From NCBI GenBank assembly GCA_000934455.1, contig KN883317.1, positions 128,475 through 151,737 on the forward strand: DNA of 23,263 nucleotides, given 5' to 3'. Below the pieces are notes generated by a model, which saw only the letters and a program-made list of their open reading frames with translations, made no database searches and was not told where the DNA came from. This document shows, one piece after another, positions 1 to 11,500 of this stretch. Source of the DNA: Apostichopus parvimensis (taxonomy: Eukaryota > Echinodermata > Holothuroidea > Aspidochirotida > Stichopodidae). The position numbers and the translations under genes are program-made. Position 1 is the first letter of the stretch; each line of letters starts with the position of its first letter.

Positions 1-2
1 GA

Positions 3-137
3 TTCGTGGCATGGACCAGCATTTGCCTTCTCAAGAGTTGGGAGCTATGCGTTAATATTAACAATTTCGAGGAAGCAATAAACCTTGCGCAAGATGGTAA
101 TACGTGGCGGAGGTTAATCACTGAGCATATCGTATAG
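3..137 (+). pseudogene. C-terminal end of a LINE-type reverse transcriptase ORF (truncated at window edge)
   Basis: One frame is open from base 3 to a TAG at 135-137 (44 codons). It ends in EEAINLAQDGNTWRRLITEH. The pattern 'A-x-LAQD-x-x-x-WR-x-L(I/V)' followed within a few residues by a stop is the usual C-terminus of ORF2 in several non-LTR retrotransposon clades, just after the zinc-knuckle or linker region. The piece starts outside the window, so clade and intactness cannot be judged. The N-terminal part seen here (FVAWTSICLLKSWELC) fits less well, so the copy may be degraded. Assignment rests only on this short motif. Confidence 0.5.
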
Positions 138-1728
138 ACAAGACTCAACTTACTACTACTAAGTAAATATATCCTGTTCCTTCTTATTTCATTTGCAAGT
201 TTTTTATCTTTACTTGGTTCAAGAAAGAGGATGGTGAATGAAGGGCCACATGGTAAATGTTTGCAAGATTGGGATACACAGATTCTAGTCTACTCCCTTC
301 CCAACTCAGCTAATGATCTGAATAGCAAATCCCCTTTAGAATATCAGTCTGATTCTTTACATTTATTACATTAACAAGCTTTTCAGCATGATAAAATTAA
401 TGTCTTGGACTCAGATTTCCACACTCTGCATCCAAGTAGGGATGCACTGTGATTGGATTTCACATCCAGCCCGGGGATACTTGTTTCAGCCTAAATATCC
501 GACTGGAATTCCAGCGGAATTTACAGCATTTTTGATATTAACATTGGAGGGAGGAACATGGTGGAGTGAACTAAGGTAGTCAGTATATCAATATTATCGA
601 TAAAATTTGGTATTGCAATTGTAGTCATATCAACGATATTATATTCAGACCATATTGATATAGAAAAAAGCAATAAATAGAAAATACCAATTTAATATCA
701 TAGCTGACTTGCCTACATTCCACTAAATATCAATACACTTATTTGAGTGATGTATCATACAAATTCTATGCCAATATTTAGGCAAAAATATTCTTCACTC
801 TGTCCATTCTCGTTTTACTACTGAGCAATGATAAAAATCGCCTAGTTTCCCTTGTTCTACAACCTATAATACGTTAGTAAACATGGCCTACATGGCACAA
901 AGCCCTGTGGTACGTGCTCGAACTATTTACTGCATACCTGTACACACCAATATCGATATATTTCGAACAGCTAAAATACAAATTTATTGAAAGAGAACTT
1001 TTTCTTTATATCTTAATAGAAATATTTCAAATATTAATCATAATAGATAAACACCTTTTCAAACCAGCTTCCTTGTTATTTTGATAACAAGTTGATCACA
1101 GTTTGTATCATTCAGAGCCATGTGGTGTATGTCAACAGCAAGCACTGGGCCTAGAATGTGGGAAACCCTGATGAATCACGGAGAACATGTTCAGCTATCT
1201 AGCCAGTTACACTTAGAGTCTCTGCACGGTACCTGGGGATTTACTGCACGGTACCTGGGGATTTACTGAACCGTACCTGAGGATTTTACTGCAATGCGGC
1301 ATCCCACCATCAATCCGACGTCCATGATGTTTTTATTATTATTACAGACAGTACAACGTCTTGACTTTGAGACATTGTACTTGGTAGAACCAGGAGAAAA
1401 TCGGGCTTGTAAATTAAGAAGAGTTAGAAGCCTTTTTATGGGGGTCTTTTTGCACAGAAAACAGAAAAATGTTTTTGGGGCAATTTTGAATGATCTTAAA
1501 TGACAGTTAGATCAGAGCTTCATGTTGAATGTAATTCAAATTTTCAACAGTGAGTGTATGCATCTATAGGCACATGCTGTTGTGCCTATGTGATATATAT
1601 GAGTCTTACAGTCTGAGGTCAAAGGTCATAGAAAATTTTTCATTTTGGCTTTTATGGATATGCATGTAACTTTGGGGATGAAATGAGGACCTCCATGGAT
1701 TGCCTAGACTTGTCTCTTTCTTTTACAG
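138..1728 (+). other. 5' flank / upstream region of the gene
   Basis: AT-rich DNA with no convincing coding exon. It contains a 22-bp triple repeat (1222-1288). A possible short non-coding exon could end at a GTGAGTGT donor at 1550-1556, after a TTATTATTATTACAG acceptor-like stretch ending at 1347, but its internal frames carry no recognisable protein. No TATA box/initiator combination or CpG-rich block stands out, so the promoter is not located. The first coding exon is preceded by a good acceptor (CTCTTTCTTTTACAG, ending 1728), which implies at least one upstream non-coding exon somewhere here or beyond the window. Confidence 0.4.
1222..1288. repeat. 22-bp tandem repeat, three copies
   Basis: CTGCACGGTACCTGGGGATT plus TA occurs at 1222-1243 and again, identical, at 1244-1265. 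A third diverged copy (CTGAACCGTACCTGAGGATT plus TTA) lies at 1266-1288. The two perfect copies suggest recent duplication. Confidence 0.9.
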
Positions 1729-2528
1729 AACAAACTGTTGCCCTAACAAGATGGCAGACATCAAAGAAGGACACAGCAGTGTTACCTCACAATGGCCAAC
1801 ACAGATTTACAAAGGCCTAAGCTGTATCATTGAGAACCGACTCATTGGAATAGTGGAAGACCAACACAGACAACATGCGACCAAGATACTTTTAAAATAC
1901 CTGAATTCATCTTTGAACATTTTGGCAAAGACCTCAAATTATAGTACATACATTGATGATTCACCAGAGCTGTTAGGATTTGAACAAACAGATGTTTATC
2001 AAATATTTGAGAATAGAATGTTTTGCAGAAGTAGTACTAAACACAACAAGTCAGATGCCAACACAGATAGTGCAATTATAGAAGATGAACAGCACAGTTT
2101 GCTCTGCCTATTCAAGCAATTGTCATTTTCATTGCATCTCCTGATCTGGCTTATGAAGTATCTTTGGTCAGATAGCTTTTTCATATCTGACTATTCAAGT
2201 CTAGGAGAAAAATACTTGAACAGAGAGAATGTCCGTTCTTATTCCGAAGATTGGATAGGTTTGTTTCAGATAATGGCAAAAGTTTCGGACCGAGGAAAAG
2301 AAATGGTAGAGAACATTTGCGAGATTAACGATGAAGTTGATGAAATGGAAATGAACAAAATGTTCTTAGAATTATCTGAAATCGTCAGAGCTTTGCTGGG
2401 CGAGAAAAATCATGGTGATATAATTTCAGTGTTAAGAGGCAGAGAGAATCCAAGTCAGACAAGAAATGAAGAGAAGTTATTTGGACATCTCTACCATATG
2501 GTAAATGAAAGATTAGAAGGATATGAGG
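1729..2528 (+). CDS. Exon A: 5' UTR end, start codon and first 259 codons
   Basis: The acceptor is CTCTTTCTTTTACAG (ends 1728). The start is ATG at 1751 with A at -3 and G at +4. The donor is GAGG|GTGAGT at 2529, leaving one base of a split codon. The encoded part begins MADIKEGHSS. It carries an early helix (IYKGLSCIIENRLIGIVEDQ), a polar spacer around residues 75-115, then a hydrophobic helix (SLLCLFKQLSFSLHLLIWLM) that is amphipathic rather than a clear membrane span. An acidic helix (NEVDEMEMNK-type) and charged helices lead to the end. At 800 nt it is unusually long for this gene, whose other exons are 61-337 nt. The frame continues open past the donor to 2681, but that extension reads through a consensus splice site and is low-complexity. 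Confidence 0.85.
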
Positions 2529-5500
2529 GTGAGTACTGTAAGCATTTGGTTTGCATCATATTGATTTGTTTTGTTAAACAACGCAATATTGCAAATATGA
2601 TGAGACTATGTAAATTCTGTATAAGTCATGTTTTTTTTCTGTTCCAATGCTTTGAATCCATCAGAACCTATAAAGTCAAGTAAGTGTGTGTGTGCATGGG
2701 TGTGTGTGTGTATAATTGTGTGTTTGTATGTGACGCCCTAGCTGGTAAACATGGTGTCTCAACAAAGAAATATGTGATTGACGTCATACTTGGTTTATAT
2801 GTTGGTCAGGGTCAGTAGGTGATTCCCCATTGTTTGGGGTGGGGCTATCCTGTATATTAATGAGTGGGTGGGGCTTCATGTAAAAGTCTGAAAATATCAG
2901 TATCTTCAACCGTACATGTACTGTATGTCTGATTTAGTTCATACTTGGTATTTTGATGTAACTGCATATTAAGTAAAGTAAAGTAAAGTAAAAAATTTAT
3001 TGATATCAATCATAAAATGAAGATATAATAAAATGGATTCCGCAGCTTAACAATATGCAAAATATATATACAAATATATGATAAAAATATCATCTAGTTA
3101 TATGACAGTTCAAAAGCTTTATACTCCTCGGTAAAAAAGAATGTCTAAAGCGTTCAGTACACATACGAGGTAGGGTATACAAGCTACGTGGAGTGGTGTA
3201 ATACTTATGGAGAGGATGATCAGGATAGTAAGTATACATGTATGTTCTTGTCAACAACAAATGTTACCTCATTAATACTCATGAGTGGCTGGAGCTTAAT
3301 TGCAAAATCTTCAAAAACAGCTTGTAAACACGATACCTCCACAAACATCCTTTGTAGGTAGATGACCTACTATGATATTGTTTCTGGTTCGCATCTCATG
3401 AATATTAATGAGTGGGCAGGTCTTACCATTAAACTCTTAAAATGTCAATTTCGCTGCAACCACATGTCCTATTTGGTCGATTTTGGTACGGTGATGTAAC
3501 TACATATAGTATGTATGTGTGTTGTTTCATCAATGATTTTTACCTCATTTATTATCATGTTGGTTGGAGCTTAATGGAAAATTGTCACAAACAGCTTGTA
3601 AACATGATATTTCAACAACCAAAAGCTTTATACCTATGAACTTGGATAGATACAGTACATCTTATATGAGATCATAAAATTTGACTTCATTATTATTTTC
3701 ATGTATGCATTTGTTATAATACTATGGCACATCAACATCATTACCGATTACTGGTACCTTCAGTTATATGAGTGCTGCATTATAGTCAATAGATATAATC
3801 CCTCTATCATTGGTATGCAAAAGTTCACAAATATTAACATTTAGTTTACCACAATATGAATGTTTGGGTATCTGAATCACTAAACATTTGGTCTTTGGGT
3901 GTTTTGGGGGATGTTGTGGTTAGTAGATCCATCCGTCAGCTTTGCAAAATATTTCTGTCTTTTAAAAAAAGTTGCCATTTCTATGAGAGCTGTACTGGAA
4001 CGACCACTGAATCTAGATGTGATCAGTGCTCAGTACTTAATGGAGACATGTGTCACCATTGGTAATCAGGTCTGGCCAAACAATGAATAGATGTGAATTT
4101 TGTTTAAATTGCTTTAAGGGCCTACCAATCTCAGATAATAGTTGCTAAAAATTGTTAAATGTCCCAAAAGAACGTTGATTTCAACCATTTCATGTTTTTC
4201 AGTTTGACTCATGGTTGCATGTATACATACAGAGTACTTAGGTCTATATGCGACGGTAAATTAACACTTAAGTACTTCTCTAACCACGTACACGTTTCAC
4301 TTCCTGATGTTCAGCTATTAAATGAGACCTCAAGTGCAACGAATTGAGAACCAATTGAGAACCATTTGAGAACACAAATCCTACCCAAATGCAGTGTCAT
4401 TTGTCATAAAATAATAGCAAATTCACATTTGTGGTATTTTCAACCCCATTTTGACCTCTCATTTGGCCAGTTGCTTCACAAAAGAAAAACTGGCATTAAT
4501 TCACACTACAGTATAGTACTACACCTATAGTACTACAACTACAGTATAGTACTGTGCATGCTGGAAAAGAAACTTAATATCACAGAAAGCTCTTCCTTAA
4601 ATTCCCTGTGAAATTTGATATGGTAGTTCCTTGAAAGGTCAATTTTAGTTATCATGTCTCTCTCATGGGATGATTACAGCAAATACTGGAGTGGTGAATA
4701 CTGTAAATAGAAACCACAAGCCTTAGATCAATGTAGACCTTGCACAGCTATATAAATAAAACATTATTTACATGGACAAATCTGTTTGTTTTGGCTGTGA
4801 CACATGGCTTGTTGTAATAATCTGGTGGATTTCTTAATCTAATGTTTGACATATAATTATTATTCTTCTTGTTGTTGTTGATTAAAGAGACCCTTACCGA
4901 AATCCGAGATCTGGGCCAGATATGAGAATTCAGATCTGGGCCAGATCTGGAATATCTATCTGGGCCAGGTCTGTTCAAGATCTGGAATTTATATCTCGAT
5001 CAGATAAAAAATTGGACAGATATAACTTGATATAAAATGAAGTTTTATATGGCCCATATAAAATTTTATCTGGTTTAAGTTGATGGCATTCTTACTGTAC
5101 CTTAGCGGGATGAAACTTTATCTGCATATCTGGATTGACTGTTTATATATCTGGCTTTGTATGGCCAGATCAATATTTATCTGCATATGGAATAACTGTA
5201 TGTAAGAGGGTTATGTCGATCAAATAGGAAATAAGTAGCCAACACTGGACTAGCGTTGAGGGTAACTTTCCAGCTTGATCAGTTATCTCTGTTCTGGTAC
5301 CGAGACCCATACAGAGAGCAAGACACATGTGAAATATAAACACAGAACTCAAATGCATTGGAATATAGTGAAAATGTGTGATGTGCAAACTGATATAATG
5401 TACATTTACATGCAAATCTTGCGCCCAGGTAAATCATATTACTTACTAAATTAAACTAGCATCGCACGGTACTATTACGCTTCAAAATAACTCATGAAGG

Positions 5501-8500
5501 TTAAGTTGTTTAAATGTTCTGTGGTCCTGTAGATGTTGATACTATCTGCATTGTGCTATTCCTTTATTTGTAATATATTTGCTGTAATAAATAAGTTCCA
5601 GGAGGGGGACATATATGTTTCACACAGTAATCTACAACTTACATAATCGTATTACTTACTAAAATGAACTCACATCGCGCGGTACCTGTACGCTTCAAAA
5701 TAACACATGAAGGTTAAGTTCTTTAATCTTCTGTGGTCCTGTAGATGTTGATACTATCTACATTGTGCTATTCCTTCATTTGTTATATATTTGCTGTAAT
5801 AAATAAGTTCCAGGAGGGTGATATATGTTCCATACAGTAATCTACAACTTACATTTAATCCTCCTCCTACCCCTCAGATCATCTCTTGGAGATTATCTCA
5901 AACCCAGCGTACAGTGAAGATCCCAAGTGGTTACTCTTCTTGGAGAGGAATGAAGATCTATTTCTGAATTGCAGGTACAAAGTTCACTTCAAGGACAATG
6001 CATTGTAATTGTTTTTTTCTTTTTTCAAAATTCTAGTGGTGTTTGCTTTTAATAGTCCGTAAATAGTTCCAATGTTTTAAGTAAAAATAAATGCTCCATG
6101 AATCTATATTGTACATGGAACAATGCTCCATTAGTATACATTTACGTTAATTTAAGTATTTACTATTTTATGCAAACCAAACCAAGTAAAGTAAAATAAT
6201 ATCATTTTCATTACAGTTTTGATGAAAAATGAGAAGCCTAAAGTTTAGCAGAAATATTGTTCTTTTATAATCTGTAATTATTATCTCCCAACCATACCAT
6301 GATTGACATGTCCCTACAGGGGATTGAATCCTCAGATAGCCGTCCTGACCTACAGTAGTACGACCCAGCAGAGAGAAACTGGATGAAACACCTTCACACC
6401 ATTAAACCTCATGGACTCAACATTCAGGAAGGACATGACTAACCTTTCTTTTGCTTGCCCCCCTTGTTCCCCCTCTGTCACCCCTCTTCTCCTAGCTCTC
6501 TGCCACCTCTTTTCTCCACACTTTTCTGTCTTCATCCTTGTAATTTATACCCTACCCTCTTAATCTACTCTTTGTCCTACAGTTTATCTCCTACCTTTCC
6601 TCTTCCCCCTGTTGATTTCTTTCTTCTCTCCACCCTTTGTCTACTAATCCTCTTACATCAATCTCTTTTGTGTTCACCCTGCTTATTAACCTGTCTGCAT
6701 TCTGTGGGTGTATTTGTCCCTTGTAGTTTCTGTTACTTGTCATTCAGCCTCTGAAGAAGATCCTGCCAGGATCAAAACGTCAGGCCAACCCACTTACTTT
6801 TACACACTATAATTATCTTCACGAACATTGTTGAAAATTTGTCATAGTTGATCGTATATGGGAAAGGTTAAGGCGCTGTTAAAATGTTCAAATATTTTTC
6901 TACAAGTTTGCTGCAATTTATTCATCATTTTGCTGCAAAATGTAGATTTCATGAGATGTTATGAAATGATCAGTTTGTCTTTTGAGTAAGCAAAATGTTC
7001 AAATGTAATTGAACGTAATGTTGAATGTTGCTAAGTTTATATGAATTTACAGAAAGATCAAGTTATTATTTTTTAAGCACCTTTATATTTCCAATATATC
7101 AATGATTCCAAAATCTTGTTTTACTGATATTGCTGGAACAATCTGCATATAAATTTATATATTGATTTATATTTGGTCGGGTAGCGTCTATCTTGGTACA
7201 GAGTGCTCTGTCCGGTGAACATACGTATAGTAAATAAATAAAGATCAACACACCAGAAAAATTCCACTTCACGACCGGTTTCATCCTTTTGGGATTCATC
7301 AGGGGAAGGTAGGAATCGAACCCCCGAATCTTGTGTCACGAACCGAAGTCCGTACCACTCGACCACAGTGATTCTGTGAGATGCGTATAAACTGGCTTTG
7401 TATAAATCTGTCAATGAGGGCGTATTACCCAAGTGTTACGATTGTACAGAGTGCACCCCTGGTGCTTTGAATCTGACAATTTACACAGAATTACCACTTT
7501 TTATAGGCCAGCCAAGCCGTAATTAAGAAATGAACGTGTAGCAAGTGGTATGACAGATATATATAGTAAATAAATACAGATCCACACCCTAGAAAAATTC
7601 CATATCACGACCGGTTTCGTGGTATTGGGACTCATCAGGCGAAGGTAGGAATCGAACCCCGGATCTTGTGACACAGAGCCATTGCAAAGCCGGTTTATAC
7701 GCATTCACACACCAGCAGAATCACTGTGGTCGAGTGGTACGGACTTTGTTCTGACTCATTCCCTTAATTTTAACTCTACATTGGTTTAAAGTGAAATGCT
7801 TTTGAAAGTGAAATTAGGAAGTGCAGCTGTATCAAATGTCGGCAGTATTTCCGTTTCTCCACATCTCTCTTTATTAAATTGTTTGTTTTGATCCATTTTT
7901 CTCTGTTTCATAGAATGTTGCTGACTCTTCTGGAAGTGGCTCTCCACAGGGGTCAGTCGATGTTAAAGACTCTTCCAAGATTACTGAAAGTGAGTAATAA
8001 GAGCACTGCATATCTCCATCAGTACCCATAAAAATTACCATGATTCTCCATCTTCTCCCCTCCACCCCCTCCCCTCAACCCCTCCACCCCACCACACTGC
8101 AAATGTAAACTTTGCTTTTTGAGTCAAATTTTAACTTGTTTCTCTAAAGCTACAGTACTTGAATCTTCTTCCAAACATACATGACTATTTCTTAAAATAG
8201 GATTCCAACTAACCAAAACTTAGACATTTCTTCGAGAATTTAGAGTATTTCGTTAATGAATTTGATTCAATCCTGAGCATTAAGTCGACTGGGAACAGCA
8301 AGTTTCAAGATTTTTGCTTTAATTACGACTTGAAATGACACTTTAAACTAAAGAAGCTTTTGAGTAAACTTTTTGTGGGTTTTATCACAGACTATAGCGC
8401 TGAAATTTGTTATCAAGTTTGAGTCAGTAAGCAGTATTTAGCAAACCATAGTATAAAAAAACAAAGGGAAAAAATATGGTCCAATGTTTTTCTTGCTCCC

Positions 8501-11500
8501 GATGTACAAACAGTATGTCACCTATATACAGGAAGTGTAATTCAAGTATTATTAGTTGTTAGTTACTTTTAGAAGAACTCTTTGTTTCACTTTCATAGTC
8601 TAATATGCTGGAGATACCACTCTCGACTGTGTATAAAAAGAGAGGACATAATTTGAATCTGAAAACACAATCATTGTTACCTTAGTCCACCAAGATCACA
8701 CAAGGAACAATGAAATGAGGTTATAAATGTCAAAGGTTACAAACGAGACGAATTCCAATTGAATTTTTTTCTGAAAGGGTCGCTCCCTCTTTCCAAAGGC
8801 AGGCTCGATTTCCTCCTTTCCCGCGAGGAAACCTAGTTTTGTATCCCATCAGGAAGTTATCGTTTCTGCTATTACTGTACCTGTAACGATGACGACGCTA
8901 CTACAGCATAAAATCAAAACATAATAACATAACATTACAGTCAGTATCTGCTCTTTACTGAAAAAGTTCATATTTAATTATACCTGGATAATTATTATGC
9001 AAATGAATAACCTCACCTGATATTGATGGGTTTTTAATTTCAACAAGATTCAGTCGTACCAACCATGGAAAGTGCTTTAATTTCAAAGTCGAGGATGAGT
9101 GACGATTAAATGTTTGGAATTCTGACCTATCCAGGATTCATTTCGTCGAAATAGCCACGTTGGAACATTTGTTTTACATCTAGATATATATAGTTCAATG
9201 TGCACTAATATTTGCATAGTTTGGATTTAGTTGATTTATTCTGAGAAATAAATGATAGGTTTAATAATGCACAATTTGATACAGAGCATTATAACACTGC
9301 AGGAGTGAGTGTATTGACCTGAAGTGGAAGGAGGGTGGGGGGGGTTGGTGGATTCGAAGGGGCAGGGTGGGGATGATGGGGGGTTAATGGTGCACATGGG
9401 TAACAAGTTAATAGGGCCTACTCTGTTATTTCGTACACATCTAGACTTGTATCTGTGTATTGCAAACTCAAATAGCTTACATTAATGAGGGTTGTTATTA
9501 TTAATCTGCCTGTGTAAAAAATGTTATTGTGCTGCACATAATCTAATATTCCTGTCATTTCAATGTATTAATCAGAGACCAATTGAACTTCACTGCATAA
9601 CTGCATTTTATCTCAGAAAGTTCTTCAGTTGGTTGAAATATGCATGAATCGATTGATTAGTGATATCTATCCCTTCATTCACATTTCAATCAACTCATCA
9701 ATCTATTTCAAGAGAAGGATAGAATTTGCTAATTAATAGAAGGTGAGAATTTATGAGAATCTACCCAAAAATATGGTAAAATTTCAATAAAATTGTCATG
9801 ATTCTATTTCACAATTTGCACGTGTATTAAAGGAATGTCCCTAATCTTTGCTTTAATCAGAGAAATTCTTCCCACATGTGGTTAGTCATATCCTGAAGGA
9901 TTCTGGGAAAATGGTAATATTAGATTTGGGATTGGTGCTTATTGGAAGTATATGGTTCCTACTGTTAAATATTTACCAGACCGATTGCTTTGTTCAATGT
10001 TAGCTATGCACACTTGACAATCTTACTGGTAAAGTGTAAAATAAACTGACCTGAAGTCTGCATACTCACTATGCAGTCCAAAGGTTACACAGAGTCCAGC
10101 ATTATAAGATATAATATATGTCCTGAACAATATGAAATATATTATATACTGTACAGTAGCTTACTTTGACTGAACATAGGCAACAATGTATTTAAAGAAA
10201 ATTGCCATATAAAGTGTTTTATGCACAGTATATAGGGCCAAGGACATTTGATATTTAAAGAGGCAAAAACAGATTATAAAATAGGTTGTGCAGGACACAG
10301 TAATTAGTGAAGCTTTCAGATAATTGATAACCCTTTGTTTTTTGGTAAAACGTGAAATTTAGTCAACATATATATCTACATAGCATCTACAGTAGTAGGT
10401 CCAGTTGCTTCAAAAGTCAACAGCAAACTACATTCTAGGATTTACAATGTTACAGTTAACTGTAATATATGTTCCTTTATCAAAAAGTATCAAAATTTAT
10501 TGACAGATAGTTAAAAAAAATAAAGAATTTGCGACTAACCAGTCTATGAAGAATTGCAAATATGGTAATTTTGACCAAAATTGACTACTTTAACTTTCAC
10601 CCGCGTGCAGTATGACGTGAGGATTTAATGTGAAATTGCATGCAGTCACTTCACAGATCCATAGTTAATTTGTGTTAATTGTTAAATTATGAATAAAAGT
10701 ATTGACACTACGTTAGTACATATATACCAACACTGTCAGATATTAAACTTTACAGTTAATACACTATATATACTACTGGTATGCCCCTGTGAGGTCAATA
10801 GGACCTTAGTATGTACAGTATATATGCCTGCCCGCCATATATGCATTGTTGCAAATAATTATACTGCGTAAATATTCTCTCCCTCGGAATACCTTCCACT
10901 TCCTGAGAAGTCAGCTGCTTTTCTAAGGATGTCATATAAGGACTTCCCATATTTAGGTTCGATAGGCCTCAATCATGTCAAGTACCGTTTTGAGATTATT
11001 TTGATAATGATTGTTAGTGATATTCCAATATATATAATGGAGAATCATGAGAGCAATTTTTGATGGTCAGAGTAATAGTTGGACAGTTTAATTTGGGATA
11101 TTGGAGTACTTAAAAAGTTCAAGTTATTTGAAATATATATCTAGACTTTTATTTATATCACTCTTGGCTCCTACTACAGTCTCCAGGGTATTTAAATGTT
11201 GCGGAAAGAATCAAGGTCATCATGATCAATCAAATGACACACTAAATAACTTTAAAATGGGGAAGAAATTAAAATAGGGGGAGTTCCTAGAACTTTTGAC
11301 TAGTTGGAACCTAAAAAATTGAGTAAATCTACGTAGGGTTTATTATATAATCGGAGACTGATTTATATGCAAACTACTGCTTTCATGAATTAGCAATCAT
11401 AATGATAGTGTGATTATCTACTTCCCGGTAGTTAAACCCAAAATGTTGATTTAAAGGCAGTTGAGTTTTGTACCGTTTTTGGTCGTGTTACATATTATGG

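Larger units (their letters stand above)
7190..7440 (-). mobile_element. Retroelement with tRNA-type A/B boxes joined to a hammerhead fold (copy 1)
   Basis: Reading the - strand, TGGTCGAGTGG (7365-7355) matches a Pol III A box. GGTTCGATTCC (7322-7312) matches a B box, ~33 nt later as in tRNA genes. The B box runs directly into CTACC and then a hammerhead core. Downstream comes GTGGAATTTTTCTGGTGTG and a TTTATTTATTTACTATA tail-like stretch that is also present in copy 2. No protein is encoded. This is either a SINE/retrozyme-like element or the terminal repeat of a Penelope-like element with a tRNA-like promoter. Outer limits are approximate. Confidence 0.62.

Noticed and set aside
2529-2683. 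Continuation of exon A to the downstream stop
   Set aside because: It reads through a consensus GTGAGT and is T-rich with low complexity, while splicing at 2528 gives perfect phase with exon B.
4202-4254. Small exon-like stretch (LTHGCMYTYRVLRSICDG) with a good acceptor and GTAAAT donor
   Set aside because: Entry phase 2 is needed, but exon A and the 3927-4061 candidate both leave in phase 1; the phase-1 reading hits a stop at once.
6455-6754. 99-codon open frame, Leu/Pro/Ser-rich
   Set aside because: It lies in the pyrimidine-rich 3' UTR of a Penelope-like element that recurs elsewhere; openness comes from C/T bias.
7312-7390. A functional tRNA gene
   Set aside because: A and B boxes are present but no acceptor stem or full cloverleaf; the sequence continues into a ribozyme fold, so it is tRNA-derived.
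7121-7432. 103-codon - strand open frame
   Set aside because: It covers the tRNA-box/hammerhead element, which is non-coding by architecture, and the frame is not kept in the second copy.
9618-9738. Exon-like stretch after TTCTTCAG (LVEICMNRLISDIYPF)
   Set aside because: No donor that exits in phase 0, and a stop precedes the GTGAGA at 9740.
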